DNA of 46,196 nucleotides from Deltaproteobacteria bacterium. Lineage in GTDB: Bacteria > Desulfobacterota > Binatia > UBA1149 > CAITLU01. The notes below the pieces were generated by a model. It did not search any database, had not been told where the DNA came from, and saw only the letters and a list, made by a program, of their open reading frames with translations. The position numbers were made by a program, and so were the translations under genes. Location: NCBI GenBank assembly GCA_016218925.1, contig JACRCR010000125.1, positions 1 to 46,196 of the forward strand, given 5' to 3'. This document shows, piece after piece, positions 25,338 to 35,283 of this stretch (position 1 is its first letter; each line of letters begins with the position of its first letter).

Positions 25338-25895
25338 ATGAAACACACGGTCCTGATCGACGAAACCGCAATCGCCGCGCGTGTGGCCGAGCTGGCCGCG
25401 ACGATTCGAGCCGACCTCACCTCTACATCGCCGGTTTTCGTCGGCCTGCTAACCGGCAGCTTCGTGTTCGTTGCCGATCTGGCGCGCGCAGCCTCTCGCG
25501 TCGGCCTGGAGCCGGAAGTCGACTTCATGGCGGTCTCCCACTACAGCGCAGGCACCGTGGCCAGCGGTCGGGTCGAGGTCTACAAGGACACTGCCCGCAA
25601 CCTCAGCGGGCGCGCGGTACTGCTCATCGACGACATCCTCGACAGCGGCCACACCATGACGTTGGTACGCGATCACATCGCCCGGCAGGGCCCCGCGTGG
25701 CTGCGCACCTGCGCGTTGCTGGACAAGCCCTCCAGGCGCCAGGTGGAGATCCAGGCCGACTACGTCGGGTTCGAGGTCCCCGACGTGTGGCTGGTCGGCT
25801 ACGGGCTCGATGCCGGCGGCTACGGGCGCGCCCTGCCCTACATCGCCGCCGTCGAACCCGCGGCAGCCGACAGCGCGGGGGACGACGCGCGATGA
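25338..25895 (+). CDS. hpt: Hypoxanthine phosphoribosyltransferase
   Basis: The 185-residue enzyme carries the PRPP-binding motif VLLIDDILDSGHT near residues 94-106, GLLTGSFVFVADL for pyrophosphate binding, and DVWLVGYGLD for purine recognition. It makes IMP or GMP from hypoxanthine or guanine and PRPP in the cytoplasm. A GAGG ribosome site precedes the ATG. It overlaps the adenine deaminase by four bases (ATGA): together they turn adenine into hypoxanthine and then IMP. Confidence 0.93.
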   Translation: MKHTVLIDETAIAARVAELAATIRADLTSTSPVFVGLLTGSFVFVADLARAASRVGLEPEVDFMAVSHYSAGTVASGRVEVYKDTARNLSGRAVLLIDDILDSGHTMTLVRDHIARQGPAWLRTCALLDKPSRRQVEIQADYVGFEVPDVWLVGYGLDAGGYGRALPYIAAVEPAAADSAGDDAR

Positions 25896-27640
25896 CCCGC
25901 GACCAGGCATCCTCCAACGCAAGCGCAATCGCCGCCATCGACCATGCGATCGCCGTCGCGCGCGGAGACGAACCTGCCGACCTGGTGATCAAGGGCGGGC
26001 GCGTGATCAACGTGTTCTCGGCCGACATCTACCAGGCCGACGTCGCGGTGAGCGGTGGTCATGTGATCGGGTTCGGATCTTACGATGGCAAGGAGACCCT
26101 GGACGCCTCCGGGCTCTACGTGGCCCCGGGCTTCATCGACGCACACATACACATCGAGTCGACCATGCTCACGCCGCGCGAATTCGCCCGCGCGGTGGTT
26201 CCGCTCGGGACCACCACGGTGGTCGCCGATCCGCACGAGATCGCCAACGTACTGGGTCTGGACGGTATCAACTACATGATAGAGGCTTCGCGCGGACTGC
26301 CGCTCAGCGTCTTCTTCATGCTGCCCTCTTGCGTGCCGGCGACCGAGCTGGAGACCGCCGGCGCGCGATTGGGCGCGCGCGAGCTTTCCTTGCTGATGTC
26401 GCACCCGCGGGTTCTGGGCCTGGCCGAGGTGATGAACTATCCAGCGGTGATAGCCCGCGACCACGCAGTGATCGAGAAGATAGCCGCCGCCCACGGAAAG
26501 CGCATCGACGGGCACGCGCCGGGTTTGTCGGGCAAGGCGCTGAACGCCTACGTTGGCGCCGGCATCAAGTCCGACCACGAGTGCATCAGCGCCGATGAAG
26601 CGCGCGAGAAGCTGCGCGCCGGCATGCACGTGTTCCTGCGCGAAGGCAGCGTGGCCAGGAACATGGCAGCGTTGCTGCCGGCGGTGCGCGAGGCCAATTC
26701 GGTGCGCTGCGGCCTGGTAACCGACGACCGTCACCCCAATGACCTGGTCAGCGAAGGCCACGTAAACTTTCTGCTCGAGCGCGCGGTCTCGCTCGGGCTC
26801 TCACCGCTGACCGCGATCCAGATGGTCACCATCAACGCGGCCAAGTATTTCTTCACCTCCGAGCTCGGCGCGGTGGCTCCCGGTTACGTGGCCGATCTGG
26901 TGCTGCTCGACGATCTGAGCAGGTTCCGCCCGCGCATGGTCTTCCGCGCCGGAGAGCTGGTAGCCGAAAATGGCAGACTGGTCGCCGAACTGCCGGCGCC
27001 TGCGCCCTCGCCGCGCGGCACCGTGAACATACGTTGGCGCGAACCTGCGAGCCTGGAGATCACCGCCCGCGGCGCACGGGTCAAGGTGATAGAGATCGTC
27101 CCCGACCAGCTCATCACCCGCAAGCTGGCCGTAGAGCCGCTGGTCCGCGACGGACTCGTCGTCGCCGACCCCGCGCGCGACATCGCCAAGCTGGCGGTGA
27201 TCGAGAGGCATCGGGGCACCGGCAATGTCGGGCTCGGGTTCGTAACGGGGCTGGGCCTGCGCCGCGGTGCGATTGCATCGAGCGTCGCTCACGACTCGCA
27301 CAACGTGGTGGTGGCCGGTGTCAGCGACGCCGACATGCTCGTCGCCGTCGCGGCAATCGCGCAAAGCCAGGGCGGCCTGGTGGCGGTCTGCGACGGCGAA
27401 GTGCTGGCCTCGGTGCCGCTGCCGATTGCGGGCTTGATGTCGGAGCGGCCGCTGGAGGAAGTGGCCGCTGCCACATCCCGGTTGCTCGCGATCTCGCGCA
27501 AGCTCGGGTGCGTCACGCGCGACCCTTTCATGGTACTGTCGTTTCTTGCGCTGCCGGTAATTCCTGCGCTGCGCCTGACCGACCGCGGACTGGTCGACGT
27601 GGAACGTTTCTGCCATGTCGAATTGTTCGGCGAAGATTGA
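25892..27640 (+). CDS. ade: Adenine deaminase (AdeC/Ade type)
   Basis: The 582-residue amidohydrolase has the family order: beta-sandwich start (DLVIKGGRVINVFS), metal motif PGFIDAHIHIESTMLTP, VADPHEIANVLG, DGHAPGLSGKALNAY, and TDDRHPNDL. The C-terminal half holds the adenine deaminase-specific domain (HDSHNVVVAGVSDADM near 470). It converts adenine to hypoxanthine and ammonia using Mn or Fe. Length matches bacterial Ade. It is coupled to hpt by the four-base overlap and is closed by a hairpin. Confidence 0.95.
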   Translation: MTRDQASSNASAIAAIDHAIAVARGDEPADLVIKGGRVINVFSADIYQADVAVSGGHVIGFGSYDGKETLDASGLYVAPGFIDAHIHIESTMLTPREFARAVVPLGTTTVVADPHEIANVLGLDGINYMIEASRGLPLSVFFMLPSCVPATELETAGARLGARELSLLMSHPRVLGLAEVMNYPAVIARDHAVIEKIAAAHGKRIDGHAPGLSGKALNAYVGAGIKSDHECISADEAREKLRAGMHVFLREGSVARNMAALLPAVREANSVRCGLVTDDRHPNDLVSEGHVNFLLERAVSLGLSPLTAIQMVTINAAKYFFTSELGAVAPGYVADLVLLDDLSRFRPRMVFRAGELVAENGRLVAELPAPAPSPRGTVNIRWREPASLEITARGARVKVIEIVPDQLITRKLAVEPLVRDGLVVADPARDIAKLAVIERHRGTGNVGLGFVTGLGLRRGAIASSVAHDSHNVVVAGVSDADMLVAVAAIAQSQGGLVAVCDGEVLASVPLPIAGLMSERPLEEVAAATSRLLAISRKLGCVTRDPFMVLSFLALPVIPALRLTDRGLVDVERFCHVELFGED

Positions 27641-27645
27641 GCGTC

Positions 27646-27678
27646 GGGCGCCGGCGCGAGCGCGGCGCGCTGGCGCCC
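27646..27678 (+). terminator. Hairpin terminator after adenine deaminase
   Basis: GGGCGCCGGCGCG (27646-27658) pairs with CGCGCTGGCGCCC (27666-27678), with one G-U pair and a 7-base loop, directly after the stop. It lacks a T run but is very stable. Confidence 0.7.
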
Positions 27679-27784
27679 CTCTCGCGCACTGACTCACCCG
27701 AGTGTACCACCCGCCCGCGTCAACATTTCGATATGCCTTGTCGGTGCCGCGCTTGTGGGTCACGCTCGACTGCCGGGAAGCGCA

Positions 27785-29191
27785 ATGTCCGCAGCATACT
27801 GCAATGCGAACGAGGCCCGGCTCGTGGTGGTCGCGAACCGCCTGCCTGTTCATCGAAGCGCCGCCTTCGATCCGGCGCAGTCGTGCGCGAGCCCCGGCGG
27901 GTTGGTGTCGGCACTGCGGCCGGTGCTGCGCCGAGCAGGCGGAAGCTGGATCGGCTGGATCGGCCACCCAGACGATCTACAACCGCCGTACGAGCTCGAA
28001 GGCATCCGCCAGGTTCCGATCGCTCTTTCGCCGCGCGACATCGACGGATTCTACGAGGGCTTCTCCAACCGCACTCTCTGGCCTCTCTACCACGACGCCG
28101 TGCGGCGGCCGCGATTCGAGAGGCGCTGGTGGACACCCTACGTCTCGGTGAATCGTCGCTTTGCCGAGCGCGCCGCAGACGAGGCCGGCCCGGGAGCCGC
28201 CGTATGGGTGCAGGACTACCACCTGCAACTCGTGCCGCGCATGTTGCGGCAGATGCGCCCGGACGTTCGCATCGGCTTCTTCCTTCACATCCCGTTTCCT
28301 CCGCAGGAGCTGTTCGCGCAGCTTCCGTGGCGACGACCCCTACTCGAGGGACTTCTCGGCGCCGATCTGTTTGGTTGTCACACCAGGCTCGGCGCGCGCA
28401 ACTTCGCCGAACTCGCGGTGCGCTACGCATCCGCGCGCCCAGGGGAAGAAGAGGGCGAGCTCCACTACGACGGGCGCCGTGTGCGCTACGGCGCCTTTCC
28501 GATCTCGATCGACGTGGAACGGTTCGAGAGCCTGGCGCGATCCGCGCAGGTACGCGAACGTGCTCGCCAGATTCGTGGCGAGCTTGGCGAGCAGCGCAGG
28601 CTGGTTCTCGGGATCGATCGACTCGACTACACCAAGGGCATCGACATTCGACTTCGTGCCTACGGTGCGCTTCTCGATCGCGGACGCGTTTCGGCCGAAG
28701 GCTGCGTGCTGCTGCAGACCGCGGTGCCGAGCCGCGAGAACGTACGTGAGTACGTGTCGATGCGACGCAGAATCGAGGCACTCGTCGGCCGCATCAACGG
28801 CCGGCACGGCCGCATCGGCCGAGTCGCCGTCCACTATCTGCATCAGTCGCTCGAGCCCGAGGAGTTGGTCGCGCTCTATGTCGCAGCCGACGTCATGCTC
28901 GTCACCCCGCTGCGCGACGGCATGAATCTGATCGCAAAGGAGTACGTCGCATCACGCGTGGGTGAGGATGGAGTGCTCGTACTGAGTGAGTTCACCGGTG
29001 CCGCACACGAGCTCACCGCGGCTCTGGTGGTAAACCCCCATGATGAGGATGGGCTCGCGCGGACCATCTACGACGCCCTCAACATGCCCCGAGCGGAGGC
29101 GACCGATCGTATGCGACGGCTTCGATCTCAGGTGGCGGCGCACGATGTTCATCGCTGGGCCAGAGAATTCCTCGGGACTCTGCACGAATGA
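27785..29191 (+). CDS. otsA: Trehalose-6-phosphate synthase
   Basis: The 468-residue GT20 enzyme shows VVVANRLPV near residue 14, the UDP-glucose/glucose-6-phosphate motifs [13 protein letters not shown] and [11 protein letters not shown], and [16 protein letters not shown]. It joins UDP-glucose and glucose-6-phosphate to trehalose-6-phosphate in the cytoplasm. Length is normal. I use the ATG at 27785, which follows GGGAAG; an in-frame start at 27755 adds ten residues. The phosphatase/GH15 fusion starts 34 bases downstream, so one transcript covers both steps. Confidence 0.95.
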   Translation: MSAAYCNANEARLVVVANRLPVHRSAAFDPAQSCASPGGLVSALRPVLRRAGGSWIGWIGHPDDLQPPYELEGIRQVPIALSPRDIDGFYEGFSNRTLWPLYHDAVRRPRFERRWWTPYVSVNRRFAERAADEAGPGAAVWVQDYHLQLVPRMLRQMRPDVRIGFFLHIPFPPQELFAQLPWRRPLLEGLLGADLFGCHTRLGARNFAELAVRYASARPGEEEGELHYDGRRVRYGAFPISIDVERFESLARSAQVRERARQIRGELGEQRRLVLGIDRLDYTKGIDIRLRAYGALLDRGRVSAEGCVLLQTAVPSRENVREYVSMRRRIEALVGRINGRHGRIGRVAVHYLHQSLEPEELVALYVAADVMLVTPLRDGMNLIAKEYVASRVGEDGVLVLSEFTGAAHELTAALVVNPHDEDGLARTIYDALNMPRAEATDRMRRLRSQVAAHDVHRWAREFLGTLHE

Positions 29192-29225
29192 TGGCCCATC
29201 CGGATCAGGCGCGGGCAGGAGCGGT

Positions 29226-31784
29226 ATGAGCGGGCAAGGCCCATCCGACGAGGTCGCCGCACGGCTCGCCGAACTGGCGGCGGTGCCGGTTCTGCTGGTA
29301 GCGTCCGACTACGACGGTACGCTCGCGCCGATCGTCTGTCATCCCGATCAGGCCCGCCCCGAGCGCGAGACCAGCGTGGCCATTCGCGCGCTCGCGGCAC
29401 TCGCTCACACGCACGTCGCGGTGATTTCCGGCCGCGCTCTGAACGACCTCGCACGCCTGGCCGACTTTCCCGGCGAGGTGCACCTCGTGGGCAGTCACGG
29501 CACCGAATTCGATCCGGACCTGTCCGGGACGCTGAGCGAACGGCACGTTATGCGGCGCAAGCGACTGCGCGAAGACCTCGCGCGAATAGCAGCGCAAGAG
29601 CACGGGCTGTTCATCGAAGAAAAGCCCGTGAGTATCGCGCTGCACTACCGCGGGGTCCCGCCAGAGATAGCTGAACGCGCACTCGGCGAGGTCGAACGGG
29701 GGCCGGCTCGGCGCGAAGGGATCTTCGTACGGCACGGCAAGAAGGTGATCGAATTGTCGGTCATGCGCACGAGCAAAGGTCGCGCTCTCGAGACCATTCG
29801 TCGTCGCGTCGGTGCCACGGCGGCACTCGTTCTCGGCGACGATCTCACCGACGAAGAGGCGTTCGCAACGCTTTCGGGCGCGGACGTCGGCATCAAGGTC
29901 GGCGATGGCGATACGATGGCGCGATACCGAGTCGGCGACTCGAGCGACGTTGCGCGCCTCCTGGCGCGACTGGCCGAGTTGCGCACGGCGTGGCTCGAAG
30001 GGGCCAGAGCTGTCGCCATTGAGAAACACTCGATCCTGTCCGATCAGCGCTCGGTCGCGGTGGTGACGCCCGACGCCCGCATCACCTGGCTTTGCCTTCC
30101 GCGCCTGGACTCGCCCGCGCTGTTCGCCGAGATGGTCGGTGGCCCCGCGGCCGGACGCTTCACGATCGGCCCCTGCGATGGCCGCGCGCCGCTGGGGCAG
30201 AAGTACGTGGAAAACTCGATGGTGCTGCGCACCGATTGGGACGGTATCGCGGTTCACGATTTCCTCGATTGCTCGCGCGAGCGACCGCGCCAGAGGGCCG
30301 GCCGCTCCGATCTGATCCGAATCGTCGAGGGGTGCGGGCGCGTACGCGTCGAGTTCGCGCCGCGGCTCGATTTCGGCCGCTCTCCCACGCGGCTCAGCCA
30401 CCACCCAAGCGGTGTCGTCGTCGAGGGCGCCTTCGATCCGATCGTGCTGCGCGCGCCGTCGGTGGCGTGGGAAATAGAGGAAGAGGGTCGCCACCAAACC
30501 GCACGCGCCGATATCGAGTTGCGCGGCGATCCATTGGTGTTCGACCTTCGCTACGGCACTGCCAGCATGACCAATGCGCGCCTTCTCGGCCGCACGCGCA
30601 TGGATGTAACCGTCGAGCACTGGGCCCGTTGGACCGCGGGGCTCGAGCTTCCCCGCGTGGAACCGGGCCTCGTCGCACGCAGCGCGCTCGCGCTGCGTGC
30701 GCTGTGCTACGGGCCAAGCGGCGCGATCGCAGCGGCGGCGACGACGAGCCTTCCCGAACACCTCGGCGGCGTGCGCAACTGGGACTACCGCTACTGCTGG
30801 CTTCGCGACGGCGCACTCGCGGCCGCAGCGCTCGTCAAACTCGGTAGCCAGAGCGAGGCACTGCAGTTCCTGGACTGGGTCTTGCGGGTGGTCGAGTCGT
30901 GCGCCTCGCCGGCCTCGCTGCGACCGCTCTACGGACTCGACGGCGAGTTCGTTGCGCCGGACGCAGACATCGGGGAGCTTGGCGGCTATCGTGGCAGTCG
31001 CCCGGTGCGTGTAGGCAACTCAGCCGCACAGCAGGTTCAGATAGACGTCTTCGGCCCCATCGTCGATCTGGTCTACGAGTTGCTCGTCCGCGAAGCGCCG
31101 CTTTCGAGCCGTCACTGGCGGCTGGTACAAGCCATGGCCGACGCCGTGGAGACGCGATGGCAGGATCCCGACCAAGGGATCTGGGAGTTGCGCCTCCCGG
31201 CGCGCCATCACGTGCACTCACGCACGATGTGCTGGGTAACGCTCGATCGTGCGGTCAAAGTCTCGCGCCTGCTGCTCGAGCGCGAGCGCCCGGAGTGGGA
31301 GGCGCTGCGCGATCGTATCGGCGCCGATGTGCTCGAGAACGGCTGGAGCCCGCGCTCGCTGGCCTTCACCACCGCGTACGGCTTCGACGACATCGACGCG
31401 GCCGCGCTGGCAGTGGGCCTGAGTGGCCTCGTCGATCCCAGCGACTCCCGGTTCGTGCGCACCGTCGAAGCGGTCGAACGCGAGCTGCTGCGCGGACCCG
31501 TCGTCTACCGCTACCGTTTCGACGACGGCCTGCCCGGAACCGAGGGCGCCTTCCTGCTTTGTGCGTCGTGGCTAGTGGACGCCTACCTCTCGATCGGACG
31601 CAAGGCCGACGCCCTGGCGTTGTTCCACGAGCTGACGGCGCTCGCCGGCCCGACCGGACTTCTGCCCGAGCAATACGATCCGCAGCGCGGGGTCGCGCTC
31701 GGCAATCTGCCGCAGGCCTACTCGCACGTCGGCATCATCGAGAACGCGATCCGGCTCTCCTCAGGCCGGCCCGCAGCGCTGTAG
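29226..31784 (+). CDS. Trehalose-6-phosphate phosphatase fused to GH15 glycoside hydrolase
   Basis: The 852-residue chain has two parts. Residues 1-255 are a HAD-type OtsB phosphatase (SDYDGTLAPI with D28 and D30, SGRALNDL, GDDLTDEEAF). From about residue 260 a GH15 domain begins (ILSDQRSVAVVTPDARITWLCLPRLDSP) with RNWDYRYCWLRDG-type core sequence, WELR as the likely general-acid site and LLPEQYDP for the base. GH15 members in this branch include trehalases, so the protein may both make and break trehalose, or trim a related glucoside. An AGGAG ribosome site precedes the ATG at 29226; the frame is open further up but there overlaps otsA. Confidence 0.9.
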   Translation: MSGQGPSDEVAARLAELAAVPVLLVASDYDGTLAPIVCHPDQARPERETSVAIRALAALAHTHVAVISGRALNDLARLADFPGEVHLVGSHGTEFDPDLSGTLSERHVMRRKRLREDLARIAAQEHGLFIEEKPVSIALHYRGVPPEIAERALGEVERGPARREGIFVRHGKKVIELSVMRTSKGRALETIRRRVGATAALVLGDDLTDEEAFATLSGADVGIKVGDGDTMARYRVGDSSDVARLLARLAELRTAWLEGARAVAIEKHSILSDQRSVAVVTPDARITWLCLPRLDSPALFAEMVGGPAAGRFTIGPCDGRAPLGQKYVENSMVLRTDWDGIAVHDFLDCSRERPRQRAGRSDLIRIVEGCGRVRVEFAPRLDFGRSPTRLSHHPSGVVVEGAFDPIVLRAPSVAWEIEEEGRHQTARADIELRGDPLVFDLRYGTASMTNARLLGRTRMDVTVEHWARWTAGLELPRVEPGLVARSALALRALCYGPSGAIAAAATTSLPEHLGGVRNWDYRYCWLRDGALAAAALVKLGSQSEALQFLDWVLRVVESCASPASLRPLYGLDGEFVAPDADIGELGGYRGSRPVRVGNSAAQQVQIDVFGPIVDLVYELLVREAPLSSRHWRLVQAMADAVETRWQDPDQGIWELRLPARHHVHSRTMCWVTLDRAVKVSRLLLERERPEWEALRDRIGADVLENGWSPRSLAFTTAYGFDDIDAAALAVGLSGLVDPSDSRFVRTVEAVERELLRGPVVYRYRFDDGLPGTEGAFLLCASWLVDAYLSIGRKADALALFHELTALAGPTGLLPEQYDPQRGVALGNLPQAYSHVGIIENAIRLSSGRPAAL

Positions 31785-31910
31785 GGCAGCCGAAACAACC
31801 AGGCAACGCCGGCAGGAAGGTGTCGAGGCCTGAGTACCGGACCGGAGACGTTGCCGCGCCGCGCAGAGTTCAGCCTTAACAGCTACCGGCCGGCCCCATA
31901 TAGTCAGCTC

Positions 31911-32384
31911 ATGACATCATCGTTCGCCTTCATCCATGCACATTGTTGCCGGCCCGCTCTGCTGGCATTCGTGGTCGCCTGCGCCGCGACTGCCGGCTGC
32001 GGGAGCGACGATCCTGGGGATCTGCAGTACGACGTGACGATTGCAGTGCTCGGCACCACCGTAGCCCTCGGCGCGCTCCAGTTCGACGTTTCCTACGACG
32101 GCGCGTCGGGTGGTTGGGTCGGCCACCAAGGCGACGTTGAATGCGAGGCTCTGGTCGATGCACTGATGGCCGCCAATTATGTCGGCGAAGGCACCGTCAA
32201 GATCGGACTGGTCAGCATCGAAGGAATCCCCGCGCCGGGTCCGGTGGTCCGCTGTGGATTTCGAGGACCACTGGAGATCTCGACCAGCAGCTTCGTCGTC
32301 CAGGTCGTCGACGCCAGCGACACCTCCTCGGCGCCGGTAGAGCCGATGCCGGCGATGCGCGTGTCAAGCGTGGTGACGCGTTGA
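31911..32384 (+). CDS. Putative lipoprotein with cohesin-like beta domain
   Basis: The 157-residue protein has an N-terminal hydrophobic segment ending in a lipobox-like ATAGCGSDD, so Cys near residue 30 is probably lipidated; Asp is present in the sorting region after it. The rest (TTVALGALQFDVSYDG, then VKIGLVSIEGIPAPG) looks like a cohesin/carbohydrate-binding-type beta sandwich that often occurs in surface proteins. A longer start at 31851 is possible. I cannot name a function. Confidence 0.65.
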   Translation: MTSSFAFIHAHCCRPALLAFVVACAATAGCGSDDPGDLQYDVTIAVLGTTVALGALQFDVSYDGASGGWVGHQGDVECEALVDALMAANYVGEGTVKIGLVSIEGIPAPGPVVRCGFRGPLEISTSSFVVQVVDASDTSSAPVEPMPAMRVSSVVTR

Positions 32385-32418
32385 CACGGTAGCACCGCCG
32401 CAGCCGCGCCGGGGGGTC

Positions 32419-33213
32419 ATGCGAATCGGCCTGCTGGAGACGCTCCGGCACTCGAACATGGTTCTGGTACTGTTTCGAGACGCCGTGCCCTGCTACTACC
32501 GCATCCGCGCGGCCGCACCGTACGCCGGCAAACACCTCGACACCGGCGTCGAAGTCGCCGGGCTGCGGTTGGCCTGCATGGAGCCGCTGCGCAAGGCGAG
32601 CCTGAAGTTCGCCGATGGCGACTTCGCGATGAACCTCACGTCCCAGGGGCTATGCCCGATGGCCGATTCGATCGCGATGACGAGCGGCGAAGCCGGTTCG
32701 CTCGCGCACGAGGTCGCCGCCGCCCACCTCGAAGGCCCCGGAACAGTGCGTGGTACGCTTCGGCTGCGCGACGCTGAGCTGGAGATCGACGGCACCGGCT
32801 TTCACGAGGTGAGCTGGGGCGTGCGCAACTGGGAAGCCCTGAGCCACTACCGCCTGTCGTGGCCCGTGTTCGACAACGGACTCGCCTTCGCCGGGATTCA
32901 TGCCACCACGCGGCAAGGCCAGGACGTCTACATGCGGATGCTCTACCACGGCAAACAGTGGCGCGCCGTCTGCGAACTCGACGACGTCGTCGAGTTCGCA
33001 GACGACACGATGACGGTGAAGTCGCTGGCCTGGCGCTACCGAAACGACCTCGAGCGTAACTGGCACTACACGGCGCGTCCTCTGTTTCGCGTGTTCATCC
33101 CGTTCGACGGCTTCTTGCTGAGCGAAAGCATGATGGAGTGCCGACTGGCCGACGGCACGATCGGCTACGGCCTTTGCGAATGCGGGTTCCGCCTGCCCTG
33201 GCAGCCAGGATGA
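32419..33213 (+). CDS. CrtC/AttH-like lipocalin-type protein (DUF7064-like)
   Basis: The 264-residue protein has the motif GTGFHEVSWGVRNWEAL near residues 120-135, typical of the hydroxyneurosporene synthase (CrtC)/AttH group and of the DUF7064 families found beside lipid or sterol metabolism genes. The first 60 residues (MVLVLFRDAVPCYYRIRA) match the strand order of those proteins but start late, so the chain may be somewhat short at the N-terminus. GGGGGG stands before the ATG. It lies 100 bases upstream of a GMC oxidoreductase on the same strand. Substrate and activity are unknown; isoprenoid or steroid lipids are a guess from the family. Confidence 0.6.
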   Translation: MRIGLLETLRHSNMVLVLFRDAVPCYYRIRAAAPYAGKHLDTGVEVAGLRLACMEPLRKASLKFADGDFAMNLTSQGLCPMADSIAMTSGEAGSLAHEVAAAHLEGPGTVRGTLRLRDAELEIDGTGFHEVSWGVRNWEALSHYRLSWPVFDNGLAFAGIHATTRQGQDVYMRMLYHGKQWRAVCELDDVVEFADDTMTVKSLAWRYRNDLERNWHYTARPLFRVFIPFDGFLLSESMMECRLADGTIGYGLCECGFRLPWQPG

Positions 33214-33314
33214 GGACCGCGGGGACCGGCGCCGGCCTGCGCGTGTGTTCGCACGCAGGTGCGCTATACACCGGCAGTGGAACTGGCTCGCCGCGTTGAC
33301 CGCCGGAGGTCTGT

Positions 33315-34631
33315 ATGCAAGCAGTTGATAGCGGGACTTTCGATGCAATCGTGGTCGGCACCGGCCCCGGAGGTGCGACGGTAGCGCGCGACCTGTCGCG
33401 CAGCGGCAAGAAGGTGCTGATCCTGGAGTGGGGACCGGGCGGTCCGATCCGCGGGAACCTCGCACAGTACGCAAGGGAGCTGATGGTTCCCGGCAAGAGC
33501 CTGCTCATCACCAACCGTATGCTCGGGTTGGTTCGCGGGATCACCACCGGCGGAAGTTCGGTTTTCTACTACGGCACTTGCTTCCCGGTTCCTCTGGCGA
33601 TGTTCGCTTCGCGTGGCGTGGACCTGGCCGGCGACATCGAAGAAATCCGTCGCGAGCTCCCGATCGCACGGCTGAGGGACGAGATGATCACGCCGATGGC
33701 CGGGCGGCTGATGGAAAGCGCCCAACGCCTCGGCTTCAACTGGCAGAAGCTCGAAAAATTCATGTTCCAGGACCGCTGGAAGCCCGAGTACCGGTTCGGT
33801 TACTACGGCGACCCCAACGGCGTGAAGTGGAGCGCCCGCATGCACGCCGATGACGCGGTCGCCCACGGCGCGGTGCTGATCAACGGTGCCAAGGTGACGC
33901 GCGTCATCGTCGAGAACGGCACCGCAACCGGAGTCGAGTACCTGTCCAAGGGTGAGAAGCACACCGTGTCGGCACCGGTGGTGGTGATCTCGGCCGGGGG
34001 GATCGGCTCGCCGCTGATCCTTCGCAGCAGCGGAATCGCAGAGGCCGGTTACGATTTCTTCTTCGATCCGTTGATCACCGTGTGCGGGACGATCAAGGAC
34101 GTCGCGCTGCGAAACAACGAGATCCCGATGTCGGCCGGCGTCCTGATGAAGGACGAGGGCTACGTCATGACCGACATGGCGATACCGCCGTCGAACCATC
34201 TGGTGTTCACCGCCCAGGTGATGCGGTTGACCAAGCTGCTGGCGTTCCGTCACACCGCCCGCATCATGGTCAAGGTGAAAGACACGCCAAGCGGCCGGCT
34301 GACCGAGCGCGGCGGCGTGCGCAAGAAACTGTCCGGCGCCGACCTCGACAAACTGCTGCACGGGTACGCCAACGCGAGACGCATCCTTCGGGAGGCCGGT
34401 GCGACCGATATCTACAAGACCTGGTACCTGGCCGCCCACCCCGGCGGGACCGTGAAGATCGGCCAACTCGTCGATGCCGATCTGCAGACCCAGTATCGCA
34501 ACCTCTACGTGTGCGACTGCTCGGTGATCCCCGAAGCGTGGGGACTGCCTCCGGTGATGACCGTCCTTGCCCTCGGCAGGCGGCTGGCCCGCCATCTGGG
34601 TGCGCAGCAGACGAGCGCGGCCGCTGCGTGA
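33315..34631 (+). CDS. GMC-family oxidoreductase
   Basis: The 438-residue flavoprotein begins with AIVVGTGPGGATVARDL and ends with the GMC C-terminal block AAHPGGTVKIG, NLYVCDCSVIPEAWGLPPVM and TVLALGRRLA. His in AAHPGG is the likely catalytic base. The chain is shorter than the ChoD-like protein at 9984 and lacks its ferredoxin-like Cys group, so the two are distant relatives. GGAGG precedes the ATG. No electron-transfer partner is adjacent. It probably oxidises an alcohol in the cytoplasm. Confidence 0.87.
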   Translation: MQAVDSGTFDAIVVGTGPGGATVARDLSRSGKKVLILEWGPGGPIRGNLAQYARELMVPGKSLLITNRMLGLVRGITTGGSSVFYYGTCFPVPLAMFASRGVDLAGDIEEIRRELPIARLRDEMITPMAGRLMESAQRLGFNWQKLEKFMFQDRWKPEYRFGYYGDPNGVKWSARMHADDAVAHGAVLINGAKVTRVIVENGTATGVEYLSKGEKHTVSAPVVVISAGGIGSPLILRSSGIAEAGYDFFFDPLITVCGTIKDVALRNNEIPMSAGVLMKDEGYVMTDMAIPPSNHLVFTAQVMRLTKLLAFRHTARIMVKVKDTPSGRLTERGGVRKKLSGADLDKLLHGYANARRILREAGATDIYKTWYLAAHPGGTVKIGQLVDADLQTQYRNLYVCDCSVIPEAWGLPPVMTVLALGRRLARHLGAQQTSAAAA

Positions 34632-34797
34632 GGATCCCCGAAGCCGGCCAGTGAAGCGTCCGCGTCGCGGTTGTCGCCGCCACGAGGGCCTGTCGTATGA
34701 GTCGATTGTCGCAGCCGGCGTGCTACTGTAGCCGGCACGACGCGAGGCCCGAGGTGCACGCAGGCTCTGCGGCGCTGCGGAGTCAGGGAGAGTCACG

Positions 34798-35271
34798 ATG
34801 TCTACCGATCGACAGGATCCAACCGCCTCGATCGCGGCGAACCGAGCCGAGCGATTCTCGAGGGGACGACTCGTTCGCGTCACCGGCCTTTGCGCGGTCG
34901 CGGCGCTCGCCTTGGTAGCGGCCGACGCCTTTGCGAGCGTCGAGGCTGCATCCGACGTTCTTGCAAACGCACGGCCGGTCGCTGCGCTCACCGCGCCGGC
35001 CCCGCTGCAGGTAGCTGGCGACCCGGGCGCTGCCGGCGCAGCCAAGCGTCCGCCCGAACCGATCCGAGGCAGCAGCGCCGCGCTGCACGGAGGAAGCAGC
35101 GCCGATCGCTACGGCGGCAGCAGCGTCGACAAGCGCGGAATCGCCCAGCGCGAAGCCAAGCAATCCCCTCAGGAACGCGCCGCCGAGCGAGCATCGCAGC
35201 AGGCCGACGTCGAGGCCGCCAGGCGGCATCAGGCTGATGTAAACGGCGGTCAGGCCTTCCCGGCCAAGTAA
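34798..35271 (+). CDS. Small membrane or exported protein of unknown function
   Basis: The 157-residue protein has one hydrophobic segment near residues 28-46 (GLCAVAALALVAADAFAS) that could be a signal peptide or anchor, then an Ala/Pro-rich part with GGSSADRYGGSSVDKRG, and a charged Gln/Arg-rich end. GGGAGAG precedes the ATG. It ends 12 bases before the convergent amidohydrolase. No family is recognised. Confidence 0.6.
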   Translation: MSTDRQDPTASIAANRAERFSRGRLVRVTGLCAVAALALVAADAFASVEAASDVLANARPVAALTAPAPLQVAGDPGAAGAAKRPPEPIRGSSAALHGGSSADRYGGSSVDKRGIAQREAKQSPQERAAERASQQADVEAARRHQADVNGGQAFPAK

Positions 35272-35283
35272 TACGGCGCGGCC

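Noticed and set aside
33214..33290. Terminator hairpin after the CrtC/AttH-like gene
   Set aside because: The inverted repeat CCTGCG/CGCAGG has a mismatched inner stem and no T run; too weak to call.
33264..35045. Minus-strand frame of about 590 codons opposite the second GMC gene
   Set aside because: The plus strand carries the complete GMC motifs; the opposite frame has no recognisable domain.
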